From positions 9,698 to 53,270 of the forward strand of contig NW_003546494.1 in assembly GCF_000090795.2 (NCBI RefSeq): 43,573 nt of DNA. Reading direction: 5' to 3'. Under the pieces are notes generated by a model that ran no database searches, was not told where the DNA came from, and worked only from the letters and a program-made list of their open reading frames with translations. Below, one piece after another: positions 21,346 to 31,959 of this stretch. Position 1 is the stretch's first letter; each line of letters opens with the position of its first letter. A program made the position numbers and the translations under genes. Source of the stretch: Amphimedon queenslandica. Its lineage: Eukaryota > Porifera > Demospongiae > Haplosclerida > Niphatidae.

Positions 21346-21698
21346 TATGCATAGATACATGACAGAGACACACTCAAACGGGTTTAGACTTCAGGTAGCT
21401 ATTGGCACTATTATTTCCTCATATGGCAGACAGTCCCTGACTCACAACTTGGTCTTTGCTGCTCATTCCAATGGGTCTTTATCATTGCTGATGTTCAGCA
21501 TACCATTATTGGAGCTGACTTTCTTAGCCATTTTAATCTGTTACTTGATTTAAAGCAAAAGAGACTTATTGACAAAACTTCTCAGCTCCATGTTCAAGGT
21601 GATGTTTCCAACTAAACCCCTCTCAGTGCCATCTGGAACATCACTGATGTCAACACAGTCTACCATTCCCTTCTAAAGGAATTTTTATCCATTACTAA

Positions 21699-22610
21699 AT
21701 GCCTGTTAATGCTGAGACTCCTGCCTATGACATAACCAATCACATTATCACTTCTGGACAACCAGTTCATGACAAACCCCGTCATCTTCCTCCTGAACGA
21801 CTTAAGATAGCTCATCAGCAATTTGAGCATATGATGCAACTTGGCATCATTCATCCATCATCCAGTAATTGGTCCTCACCACTGCACATGGTCCCCAACA
21901 AGCTGCTGGAGACTGGCAACTGTGTGGTCATTATAGGGCTTGCAACTAGACCGCTAATTCTGATCGCTATCTCATTCTTCACATTCAGGACTTTACTACC
22001 AATCTTCATGGAACAAAACTATTTTCCAAAATTGATCTAGTCCATGCATTCTAAGTTTTCAAAATGCCTTTTAGGATGAGGAATGCTGCCCAAACCTTCC
22101 ATGGAAGCGTTTGACTGATGAGGTACTTCATGGTCTTCACTTCGCTTATGCTTATATTGACTGTGATCTTGTTGGTAGTTGCTCTCTCCTTGGGAGCACA
22201 AAGATCATTTGAGACTCATTTCGCAACTTTTCCAACAATACAATGGTGCTATAAATCCTGCAAATTGTGAATTGGGACTCTCACAACTGATGTTTCTTGG
22301 CCATTTGGTTTTTCAGGACAGCATTTTTCCTCCCTTTAAGCAAGTCCAAGCTATTGAGGAATTTCCAGTACCCAATAACAAAAAAAAATTTTCAGTTTTT
22401 GGGTCTTGTTAATTTTTACCAAATATCTCTCAATTTCACACTTCCGGCAATTCATTGAAGGACAAAACTTAACTGTGATTGTTATCCTTTACATCAAATT
22501 TGTCAGTTGGATTTTATTTCTCAGTTCACAATAGATATCCGATGCATCAAAGGTTGTGATAACTCTGTTGCTAATGCTCTCTCCAGTGTTTATGTGTCTT
22601 CTATTCCACA
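21699..22610 (+). pseudogene. gypsy RT and RNase H fragments of element 2
   Basis: The N-terminal RT segment HDKPRHLPPERLKIAHQQFE with LGIIHPSSSNWSSPLHMVPN is intact. After a frameshift come GDWQLCGHY, HIQDFTTNLHGTKLFSKIDL (about 21913-22040) and FKMPF with RNAAQTFHG. The catalytic box reads AYIDCDLVGS near 22145-22175, so the second Asp of Y-I-D-D is replaced. The thumb follows (CELGLSQLMFLGHLV, 22260-22310). The RNase H centre is deleted; its end DFISQFTIDIRCIKG then NSVANALSS remains at about 22508-22590. Confidence 0.8.
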
Positions 22611-22744
22611 ACATTGATCTCAATGTTTTAGCAGTTACTCAAAAGGGTGATACTGAGTTACAAAAGCTATTTTTGTCATTGACTTGACTACAATTTGCTG
22701 AAATTTGTTTCCTAAATGTCGAATTACCTCTAATCTGTGGTTTT

Positions 22745-23030
22745 TGCACTTTCACATGGACTAACTCATCCTGGCGTTACAGCCACTGCACATCTAATTA
22801 CCTCGTCCTCTCTCTTTATGGCCAAGCATAAAGTCTGATGATCAAAAAAATCCACTGTTGTATTCACTGTCAATGCTCTAAAATCATTAGCACCACAAGT
22901 CTGCTCCTTCCCCATTGCCCCTCCTACCAATACTTATTTTCCACCACCACCTACAGTCACTCATTTAGGAAGTTGGGTACACTTCCCTGATCATCTTATA
23001 CTAAATTATTGTTCATTGCTCATTCACTGG
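22745..23030 (+). pseudogene. Integrase remnant of gypsy element 2
   Basis: GLTHPGVTATAHLIT at about 22755-22800 fits the His-containing start of the gypsy integrase zinc domain. The catalytic core is missing or unreadable; later pieces such as PTVTHLGSWVHFPDHL recall integrase only weakly. Confidence 0.45.
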
Positions 23031-23041
23031 CGGGGGAGTAA
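23029..23041 (+). promoter_or_regulatory. Polypurine tract of gypsy element 2
   Basis: GGCGGGGGAGTAA directly precedes TGTAGGAATTAC, the 3' LTR start. It is the expected primer site for plus-strand synthesis. Confidence 0.65.
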
Positions 23042-23345
23042 TGTAGGAATTACAATCAATAGCTGTACTGGTACATGTAATTAACATAATCATTTATTCA
23101 CACAATTACTTATTCTAGACTTTAATTTAATTCTTTCGAATTCAATATCCACTCTCATTTTCACTATATCTTCATACCATTATGGTTTGTCTAGTCTTGT
23201 CTATGCATCACATTATCATATCTTACTTAAAGACACCACAAGTATCACTTTTGACTCTTATCAATTTTGGTTCCTACTCTATCTCTCTTCTCAATTTATG
23301 ATGTACAATAATCATTATACTCAATTAGTTAATATTAAATGACAA
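23042..23345 (+). repeat. 3' LTR, truncated, of gypsy element 2
   Basis: It begins TGTAG after the purine tract and shares about 155 bp with 18840-18990. Similarity stops near 23345, so the 3' two thirds of the LTR are missing. Confidence 0.6.
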
Positions 23346-23349
23346 CTTC

Positions 23350-23810
23350 CACTCTAAGGAAAATTTTAGCTGTAACAATTTCATCACAGACCATTGTGGA
23401 AGGGCAGGTGCGCTTTTCATTAGGAAACAGAGTAACTAGAAGAATGTAGAACATCAAAAGGGTGAGCGTAAGCAAGCTATACATTATGTGCTGTATGAGC
23501 TACATGTATGAGCATGCACACAAGCTTGTACATTTTGTTGCCTTAAATTTTCTGAATCAGTTCAGAATTTCTGCAGCAGTTCAAGATATTTCATCTTGCT
23601 TAAAGTTACAAGCAGTGGCTGAACAAATTATATTTCAAGAAGATTGTACCATAGGCTCGATATTGAGTTAGAATTGACAATAAATCGGAATTTGTCATGC
23701 CTGACTTATATAGACTATAACAATAAATTACTTTAATGATTTATTTCTTTATAATTGTCACATGAAGTCAAAATGCTGTAATCTTTATTAGTAGTTTATC
23801 AGTATAGTAT
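23350..23810. other. Gene-free stretch
   Basis: No supported gene. AT-rich 3' flank of the minus-strand gene model that ends at 23813. Confidence 0.4.
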
Positions 23811-23812
23811 TA

Positions 23813-24952
23813 CTACTTCATTAGTATTATTTTTATTTTAGTAGTTGTAAGGCTTCCTGGTACTGAGTGATTTTCAAATTCTTCCACTGTACTCTCCTCA
23901 AAATCATTATTTCTGTAGAGCATAACATTTATGTCACTGTCCTCAACCATTAACATCCTCCAGTTGTCTTCAGTCAGCTCTGTGCCATCAGTCCATTTTC
24001 TAAATAAAACATAAAAGTTGTTCTGTCTGGCAATGTTTGGGGAGTAATGAACAAATTTTCTCCATAAAAAGGGAGTAAATAAAATCAGGCTGGGGCCAAG
24101 TTTTACAGCTACCATTCCCATATATTTCGGTTGTTTTGTTAGCCCGTGAAGCATAACTATTATAGCTGCAAAGATGCTAATTAAATTGTTAAAATTACCA
24201 TAGGGACATAATTGCACCCTATTAATTTAAAATTTTTATAACTATTGTTTCTGTACCAAGCAATTTGTTTATTATTTGCCATGTATTAAGCGTAAAATTA
24301 TTATTGCAAAATTACTGATACTTATATGATTATCTTACTAGGAGTGCTAAATGCTGGGGTACCTGTTGGAAACAATTTTCTTGGCCTTCACATAACTCAT
24401 CAATAACTTTACCAATGAACTTATGTCTCTGTTAGCATACTTTCCAGATAGTTGAAGAATCTACTTGAGTATTACACTATGCATGTATATGTAAGTGAAT
24501 CAGTAATACTTTTTGTCTTTCTTCATATCAAAAGTCACAAAAAATGAATTGCAGTACTTTAAATTTGCATCAACAAGGTGCATATGGTTATTCGTTTTAA
24601 TAATATTCTTTATCATTCTCTATTATTATAGATTTAACTAAAAAACTTCTAATAATTTTCAACTGACTAACACATATATTGCTCAAAAGGATTGCAAAGC
24701 AAAGAATTACGAACCAAATTAGCAGTTCTCTTGTGAAGTGGAATCTAAAATAAGAATTGGTATTGAGTGCATCGTGCAGGATCATGCAGGGGCTAACCTG
24801 GTATTGTGTGTGTTCAATTTGAAAATTTTTCTGAGGTTTTTCAATTAGAGATTTCAACTCCTTTTGTACTTCACAAATATCTGTCAACCCATCCACTAGT
24901 TTTGACAACTTTTTTTGATGCAATCAATCTCAACAACTCGGCTGTCGACCAT
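23813..24952 (-). CDS. Candidate spliced host gene, unknown function
   Basis: A proposed first exon (24952-24798) starts MVDSRVVEIDCIKK, then needs a one-base shift at an A7 run (24911-24917) to continue LSKLVDGLTDICEVQKELKS and QKNFQIEHTQYQ before a donor CAG/GTTAGC. The charged, Leu-spaced sequence looks helical. A proposed last exon (23999-23813), after TTTATTTAG, reads KWTDGTELTEDNWRMLMVED, then SDINVMLYRNNDFEESTVEE, and ends KIILMK-stop; an upstream extension (SPNIARQNNFYVLFR) is also open. Middle exons are not identified, and linking the two blocks is inference. The shift could be a real lesion or a homopolymer sequencing error. I do not recognise the protein. Confidence 0.35.
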
Positions 24953-24954
24953 CT

Positions 24955-25394
24955 TTGCAATGTAGTCCAATACTCCAGCCAATGGATGGCTTAAAGTGGC
25001 CGGATGGTTACTAGGGCAATAAGAGACTGCTAAAGGACGAACCTTGACTGTTAGTTTCTCATGTATGGTACATGTATAATCACTTGCAACTTAAACATCA
25101 TGCATGCCAATTATATAAGCAGTTTCTGATGAGGATTGTTATTTTAGTCATATGAATGCACAAGAGGAGCTTATAAATGGTGTTGACAATATTTGTGGTA
25201 TATTCACAATCTAATATTATACTTTTAATTACCAGCTTCCAATTTATAAGGCCTGTTGGAGAAAACAGTGGTAGATGGCAATGATTCAATGATCTATGCA
25301 TCATCATTCATGCTTCTCCATTCACATAGACCATTAGTACTTAATTTTTGATACTGAATTAACTAAAACACTGCAACACTGCAGAGTAAAAATA
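24955..25394. other. Gene-free stretch upstream of the 24.95-kb ATG
   Basis: A slightly GC-richer patch at 24960-25050 (with CCAATGGATGG and GTGGCCGGATGG on the plus strand) could be the promoter of the minus-strand gene. The rest shows nothing supported. Confidence 0.35.
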
Positions 25395-25398
25395 AATT

Positions 25399-25630
25399 GT
25401 GACCATAATTGACAAAAGGTACCTTATGGTGGGTAGTGAAATTTGTCTTTGTAGCCAAAGAAATGCAACTTCCTGAGCCTCATTTATTATACAATTACTC
25501 CACAATATGCAAAAAATTCCTATGTAACTTTGGAATCAGGCTTGTCCAACAGAGGACTCACAGGATATTTGTCATTTTAATGATTAATTTTGAAATCCGC
25601 CATAAGGTACCTTTTGTAAATTAGAGTCAC
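25399..25630. mobile_element. 0.24-kb inverted-repeat element, copy 2
   Basis: It has the same full-length sequence as 2944-3180, more diverged: GTGACCATAATTGACAAAAG at the left and CCTTTTGTAAATTAGAGTCAC at the right. The 4-bp AATT duplication lies at 25395-25398 and 25631-25634. Confidence 0.85.
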
Positions 25631-25634
25631 AATT

Positions 25635-27075
25635 ATGTTTGTAAGAAACTGAACTCAGCAACACCAAGTTTCTTCCAAACAAAGAATTTTATGCTTCCTG
25701 GATTCACTGTGCAGGTATTTCATTACTGATAAATGTTATTAATTTTTATGTACTATAGTCTTAATCACCAAGTGGTATACCATTGTATCTAAATTGGCCA
25801 TCAAGTTTTATTTCTAAGTTATGAAGTCATGATGGAGTTTGAATGTCCCATTTTCAGATTGAGTACAAAACTATTTTTCTTGTGTCAAGCATCAAATTAT
25901 TAGTCTAATTGCACATCTTTTCACCAATACTTGTCGTTTTTTCTTTAATTACATGTCTTTTATTGATCACGTTTCATTTTTTTGTTACATTATATACTGT
26001 ATAAACCATAACTCAAAACAATATCAGTTACTTTATTAAGTTAACTTTTTGACCGTCAGGGTTAAAAATTGTTAAATCATCCCGTGGTCAGACGTTTCAT
26101 TCAATGAGATAGCTGTAAGTGTAGTTGCTATTATCAGAACAGTACAAGCATACATGATCAGTTTATTTTTAAATGGGACAAAGGGACACTTCAAGTGCCT
26201 GTTCTTATTCTAAGCTTCATAGTACATGTTAACTTTTAGTCAAAATGCAGAAGAGTAATTTATAACTCTTGTTACAGCATAAATAAAGATAAATAATTTG
26301 TAATTGTGGTAATACATACTAGAGCATTTCTCTACACATCTTGCAAATAATTTGTAGCTTTCCATTTTTCAGAAGTCACAAAACAAGGCTAAAAAGAGAG
26401 CCTACTAAAACAGCCTCGAGACCACGCTCACCAACCAAAGTGAGAAACAAAGGCTTGAAAACAAAGAAACATACCATATTGACATAATGTCTTGTATAGA
26501 TTCTACTTGAGTGATCCCATAAGTTTTAAGTTTGTTCTCCAAAAAGCAAGCGAAATGTCGGAGAAAATGCGCCCCTTTTTTTAGTTTCTTCGAGACCACA
26601 CCCAGTTCATTTCTCCATTGGTAGGGTTCTTACTGAAAAAAGGAGGAGTCTTACAGTCCCAGTTCTATTTGATAAACTTTTAGTCCACAACAGTATATTT
26701 TCAAAAACAGAATAAGTTTGGACGTATCTTACATTATAAATATAATAAATAATAATACAAATCAATGAATTAAACAAATAATTGTGATATCTGGTATTCC
26801 TCGAGGGCCTTGTTTTGAAAATACAGCAAGAGAGTGCCATGCAAGATTTTTCAATTCTATCTTTGCAGAAAAGTAAACTACTATCTTTGCTAAATAATAG
26901 GTCAGTAAAAAGGGCAAATTAAGCATTTCTGTTGCATTTTTTGGATCTCACTTGCAATTTTTAAAGTTTATAACTGCAAAATGAAGCACTTAGTAATACC
27001 CTTCTCCTAAAAAAGTGTTAAATTCAAAATAATTTGTTCGTCATCTGGGTGACACATTTTTTTTAATAGGCTTAT
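25635..27075. other. Mostly gene-free stretch
   Basis: No firm gene. A minus-strand frame at about 26599-26457 (HFACFLENKLKTYGITQVES then IQDIMSIW before a GTATGT donor-like site) could be an exon, and CGAGACCAC occurs inverted near 26415 and directly near 26590. Neither is strong enough to call. Confidence 0.4.
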
Positions 27076-27076
27076 C

Positions 27077-27204
27077 AAATAATGTCGAAAGACAAAAGGA
27101 GAATACCCCATAAATTTTTGATGGATATTTTTGAAAAATCAAATTATGTCGAAAGACAAAAGGAGAATACCCCATGAATTTTTGATGGATATTTTTGAAA
27201 AATC
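27077..27204 (+). repeat. 64-bp tandem duplication at a coding start
   Basis: The block with ATGTCGAAAGACAAAAGGAG occurs twice in tandem, with ATGs at 27082 and 27146. There are two differences. 64 is not a multiple of three, so reading from the first ATG ends at a stop early in copy two, while the second ATG opens the long frame. Confidence 0.9.
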
Positions 27205-29252
27205 TGCTGGGCAAAGTGACGTTATTCTCAAAGAAGTAAAAGATTCGTACCCTGAAGTTTACATTGAGAGACCTGATTGGTATTACAATACTATTAAAAG
27301 GATTGTTTCTCCAACTGTTCCTTCTATTATTGATGGAAAAATTACAATAAAAGAAGATGCCTTAAAAACATGTAAAAGAGAACGTGGGTTCCAAAAAATT
27401 AAGAACACGACTATAAGTAAAAATTAAAATCAAATAAATAATTAATGGTTAATATTTTTGCAACAAATGACTGGTTCTGTTCCTGATGACTCCATTTGCA
27501 GTTTTCTTGGATTTGTTTTAGGGACACAATTAAATACTGCTTTAGAAATTAAAGCAGTTTTATCCAATGAAGAAGAAATTTTTGATCATAATCATCATTT
27601 AATTGTTCCATCATTTATAGATCCTCACCATGCACCTCGGAATATGAAAAGGAGGGAAATCAGAAAAATCAGGAGAAATCATTCATTGAGAAGTGAAATG
27701 AAGCAACTACAGCAAGAAGTTTCAGATTAAGAAAAAGTCAGGTACAGCAAATGATTAAAACTGTTAAGAATTGTAAAGACAATCACTGAAGCGTTTGAAA
27801 AAGCAATGTGAACTAAGTTCTTTAGATTTTACGAAACTACAAGCTGAATTTGAGACATGTATGTGACACACATGATGGCATAAACACAACTCTACCTTCT
27901 CATTCTTCTTAGTCTCCAGCTACCTTTTAAACTAAGGATGGAAGAAGATATTCTCCGATTATATGAACACTTTATATTATTCACTTGTAACATCACAAGT
28001 CCCACCTAATAAAATCGCAAAAATCATTAAAGATGTCCTATCAGCATCTTCTCCAGGTATGGATATCACCACAATAGAGCTACCTGCTGAAAGTTGTGCT
28101 GGTTATATGTGCCGTGAAGAGCTTAGAACTGTCAGCTTGGCAAATCAAGCAACAGTTCTTTGTGATGCTAAGGAGCTATATCTAAATAGTGATGGTACTA
28201 CCAAGAATCAGGGCAAGTTAAATGCCACTGCATTCAATGGTGTGGTGATATCAGTAAGCGAAATTCCAGATGGGAAAGCAGACACATGCAGTTATATAGG
28301 ATATAGATCAGCAATTCAAGAAACTAAGACGAATCGCCAATCAATTTGGGACATCAAGCTCTAGCACACAAAACTGGTCTATCATTTGTTTCTCAACATC
28401 TGACTCTCATCTACTCAAAAACATATAAATGATTTACTAGAACAGTGTAAAAAAGAAGAATGTAAAGAGTTGCCAAATGCAAAGCAGGAGAGCTTAGAGA
28501 TAGCAAAAATTTTTGTGCCATGCCTTTAGGAGTTAATTGTGACCATAATTGACAAAAGGGCCCTTATGGCGGATTTTAAAATTGATCATTATAATGGAAA
28601 ATATCAACCTGTGAGTGCTTTGTTAGACAATTATTGTTTCTAAAAGTTTCATGGTAACTTTTTGCATCCTGTGGAGTAATTTTATGATAAATGGGGCTCA
28701 GGAAGTTGGATTTCTTAGGCTAGAAAGACAAATTTCACTACCCGCCATAAGGTACCTTTTGTCAATTATGGTCACAATTTACGAAAAGCCTTTGTGGCAG
28801 GGCAAGCATCAGAATACCATAAAAGTATTGTAACTTTTGTATACAAGTTCTGTAAGTTATTTGGCTCACATGACACTACTGAGTATGCTGTTGGTCGTAT
28901 TCAGTTTCAAGATTTTTTGAAATATAACATCAGTGAATGCAATAACAATGAATTGTATTATCAAGCATGTCTTGATATTACTCTTTCTCGCCAAGCTGGC
29001 AGTCAGTATTTCGTCACTTCACATAATGCAACAAATATTATTTTCTTAGTTGCAGCGGCTTCAGAATTTCTTACCTTTACTAATAAGTGTGACGATGGAA
29101 ACAAGTTAGAAAAAGATGTATTTTCTAAGCTCTCGGACACCAATCTGTTAACCCTATTGAAGGCTGATGCGTTAATGTTTCTCTATGTTTACTCTGATTT
29201 AGTACTTTTAGCAAAATCTAACACTAGAATGAGTAGTAATGTATTCAAGTAA
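27146..29252 (+). pseudogene. Broken transposon-type gene interrupted by the 0.24-kb element
   Basis: Coherent plus-strand blocks are MSKDKRRIPHEFLMDIFEKS onward (27146-27427), a His-rich then basic block (27458-27730), PPNKIAKIIKDVLSASSPGM with ELPAESCAGYMCREEL and LYLNSDGTTKNQGKLNATAF (27963-28364), NDLLEQCKKEECKELPNA in another frame (about 28425-28480), and RKAFVAGQASEYHKSIVTFV to the end (28781-29252, including SQYFVTSHNATNIIFLVAA). The order matches widespread uncharacterised invertebrate repeat proteins with an L-x-S-D-G-T motif; I cannot name the superfamily. Removing the insertion at 28539-28775 and one AATT rejoins codons across GVN and LRKAF. Stops near 27730 and 28362 and frame changes show decay. 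Confidence 0.6.
28539..28775. mobile_element. 0.24-kb inverted-repeat element, copy 3, inside a gene
   Basis: It is opposite in orientation to copy 1 and nearly identical to it. The ends are GTGACC and GGTCAC, with AATT duplicated at 28535-28538 and 28776-28779. Deleting the element and one AATT restores the reading frame of the host gene, which fixes the duplication length at 4 bp. Confidence 0.9.
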
Positions 29253-29860
29253 CCATTTAGGCCTTGCAGGTTTTGGTAACTGGTTGAAGTAAGCATTGTA
29301 TGTGAGTATGTCTAAGGTATTGACACCATGGATAATATGACAACACTGCCTTGACTAGGCATGCATTTGATGCACATGGAAAGGATTCCAGGACAGTGAA
29401 CATTCTTTACACATAGAAATAAAAAGGGCAGTGAATGTTAAAGTAAGTATTTTATAGATAGAAATGTTTGATAAAATTATTATGGGGTCTATAAAAATAA
29501 AAGTAAGTAATGCACACATACTCAGTACGGGGTATAACAGTAAATAGCAATTTGTAGCAGTAGCTTTAATAACATTAATGACTAGAATAATGTATGTTCA
29601 ACAATAAAAGGACAGCTTTTCCTTATACTCTAGTTTGAATGTAGACCAGCTACCCAAAAAGTGTAGATCGAGGCCCTGTTATGCAGCACAATTTGGGCAT
29701 TAAACTTATATCTTTTTCCTGCTTTTGTTTAAACAGAAATGCAAACAAAACCATAATTTAATCAGGGCCTATATTAATTATGCAAATCCAATAAAAAAAA
29801 TGTAACAGGGTGAAGAAGCAGTTAATCTCACCAAAATATAATTTCATGATTTGTTTCACC
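29253..29860. other. Gene-free stretch
   Basis: No supported gene or repeat. Confidence 0.4.
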
Positions 29861-29863
29861 TAA

Positions 29864-30006
29864 GGCTGCGTTTACACAGCAACACAACGCTGCCTTCAGT
29901 TCTATAGAGTTCTATCACATTTTTAAAGTTTTATTTGTTTGCATGTAAACGGAAGCATGAAATAGGCACAAAACCATACAAATCGCATTGCTGTGTTAAT
30001 GTAGCC
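29864..30006. mobile_element. 143-bp short element with TAA duplication
   Basis: The ends are GGCTGCGTTTACACAGCAA and, reversed, GGCTACATTAACACAGCAA (16 of 19 identical). TAA flanks it at 29861-29863 and 30007-30009. A 3-bp TWA duplication is typical of PIF/Harbinger elements, so it may be a non-autonomous member. Confidence 0.7.
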
Positions 30007-30106
30007 TAAATTTAAAAACGTAAAAGAGTATACATTATAATATCTAGTGTATAAAAACCATATTTGTAAACATTAATACTAAGACACTCTAATTACATGT
30101 ACAGTG

Positions 30107-30948
30107 TAGTGTTGTGCTAGTTCCAACGGAACTAGAACTAAATCTATTTTAGTACACCTATTTTTTTCCTAGTTCTAGTTCCAAGAACTAGAACTAGAAC
30201 TGAACTACATTGATACAAAAAACCAAAACTAGAACTAAAACTAGAATTTGATAAATTAAAGCACTGGAACTAAAACTAGAACTAAAAATTTAGCTATTAA
30301 GGACTTGAAACTAAAACTAAAACTAAAATGTGCACTTGTAAATCACTAGAACTAAAACTAAAACTAAAACGCTACCCTTTTAATAACTGAAACTAAAACT
30401 AGAACTGAAATGGAGCCCTTTTAATAACTAAAACTAAAACTAGAACTAAAATGGTACCCTTTTGAATAACTAAAACTAAAACTAGAACTAAAATGCTACC
30501 CTTTTAAGTTATTAAAAGTAAATTTCATTAAAACATTATAAAAATCACCTAGAAATGGTGTATTAGTAGGACTAAAACTAGAACTATAAGGCCAGAATCA
30601 GAATTTGGCATGGAACTAAAATTAAAACTAAAACTAAAACGGAAGTACTAGTAGAACTAAAATTAGAACTGAAACTAGAAATGAAGTACTGGTAAAACTA
30701 AAACTAGAACTAAAACTAGAAATGGAGTACTGGTAAAACTAAAACTAAAACTAAAACTAGAAATGGAATACAGGTAGAACTAAAACTGGAACTAAAACTA
30801 GAAATGGAGTACTGGTAAAACTAAAACTAAAACTGAAACTAGAAATGGAGTACTGGTAAAACTAGAACTAGAACTAAAACTAGAAATGGAGTAGTTGGTA
30901 GAACTAAAACTAGAACTAAAACAGGAAATAGAGTACTGCACAACACTA
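30107..30948. mobile_element. 842-bp hAT-type element built of AACTAR repeats
   Basis: The ends TAGTGTTGTGC (30107-30117) and GCACAACACTA (30938-30948) are perfectly inverted. The 8-bp duplication GTACAGTG at 30099-30106 and 30949-30956 is perfect. Short ends plus an 8-bp duplication fit hAT. The whole interior is a tandem array described next, with no coding capacity. Confidence 0.85.
30119..30930 (+). repeat. AACTAA/AACTAG hexamer array with higher-order units
   Basis: Hexamers AACTAA and AACTAG alternate for about 800 bp. Two higher-order patterns are visible: units ending in TACCCTTTTAATAACT (about 30365-30510) and units ending in GGAGTACTGGTAAAACT (about 30660-30930), each repeated several times. 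Frequent in-frame TAA and TAG triplets exclude plus-strand coding. Confidence 0.9.
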
Positions 30949-30956
30949 GTACAGTG

Positions 30957-31610
30957 AACATCAAATGCCAACAGTAATTAACTTTAAGTTAATAATTAAG
31001 AATTATAATGAAAAATGTAGACTTACATGCAAAAATTTATAATGACTAAGATATTTCAGTCATGTGGACAAAGCCATAATATCTGTTTAATGCAATGGAT
31101 CGACAGCTACTAAAACCATGATGAATGGCAATATAGAATACTTTCAAATAAGTCAAGTACAATGTAGCTGTTACAGTAATAATATTGTTATAACAATTGT
31201 GTGATCATTAACCTCAGACTTCCAACTATAGAATATGATTCATTCCACACAAAAGTTAATACAGAGATAATGCCTCAAATTTTTAAATATAAATGAACAA
31301 TGTATAAATATATTGCATCCATAAAAACTTGCCTATATCATTTGATGATAGAGCCTCACTTGAAATTTTTAACACTGAATCTGTGACTTCTGCAGTTGCT
31401 ACAGTGAGAAATATCACACTTCATCATGCTATAGGCACTAATCATCAGTAGGGCAGTCTGAAAAATTAATTGAATATGGCCGACGGTAACAAGCTCAACT
31501 TGAGTTATGCATGCAGTTGCCTACATAATCACTAACCTGTTATTACTGTTTCTTTCTCATTCATGTCGTCCACAACCACCAGCAATGTCAGTCACTGGGT
31601 AGGGGCAGAA
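30957..31610. other. Gene-free stretch
   Basis: AT-rich 3' flank of the 31.9-kb minus ORF. No exon with good borders found. Confidence 0.4.
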
Positions 31611-31614
31611 ATGC

Positions 31615-31893
31615 TCAGTCTTCTCTTAGTGCTATCAATAAGGTGGTTTTCTGTGGTGTTGAATGATATCTGGAGTGAGCAGCTGGTTTTTGAGACAATG
31701 AAACATTATTTTCACTCATTACAAATGAATTATTGATGACATCTGAGGATAGACAGGGTTGGTTTTCCAAATCAATGACTAGGATGGAGTTTGACTCATT
31801 GACGTCAACTACTAACATTGAAGAATCGCTAGAAATAGCTCCCTTGCCATTTTCATAGTCCACAACAATGAGAGAGCTTGAAGAATCAGACAT
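31615..31893 (-). CDS. Small ORF with three SUMO-interaction-like motifs
   Basis: A 92-residue minus frame starts MSDSSSSLIVVDYENGKG and is uninterrupted. Three similar cores follow one another: SLIVVDYEN, SMLVVDVNE and SILVIDLEN. Each is a hydrophobic stretch of the form (L/M/I)-(I/L)-V-(V/I)-D preceded by Ser and followed by acidic residues, the pattern of SUMO-interacting motifs; clustered SIMs bind SUMO chains in STUbL ligases such as RNF4. The rest (SQKPAAHSRYHSTPQ) is basic and polar. No RING or other domain is seen, and it may be one exon of a larger protein. ATG chosen because it is the first in a frame with good composition. Function is inference from motifs only. Confidence 0.45.
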   Translation of the reverse strand: MSDSSSSLIVVDYENGKGAISSDSSMLVVDVNESNSILVIDLENQPCLSSDVINNSFVMSENNVSLSQKPAAHSRYHSTPQKTTLLIALRED

Positions 31894-31959
31894 TATAGTT
31901 AGCTTCTCTTTCTAAGCACTCATTGAGGCATGCAGGCTATATGAGTGTGCATGCGCATA

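Larger units (their letters stand above)
18840..23345 (+). mobile_element. Ty3/gypsy retrotransposon relic (element 2)
   Basis: On the plus strand: LTR remnant (18840-19812), gag, protease, RT, RNase H and integrase fragments, a purine tract and the start of the 3' LTR. Both LTRs are truncated, and the RNase H-integrase part has suffered deletions. It has the same gag/pol style as element 1 on the other strand but is a different copy. A 544-bp inverted-repeat element interrupts gag. Confidence 0.85.

Noticed and set aside
30119..30930. Telomere-like or CRISPR-like array
   Set aside because: AACTAA/AACTAG differs from the metazoan TTAGGG repeat, no spacer-repeat structure exists, and transposon ends enclose the array.
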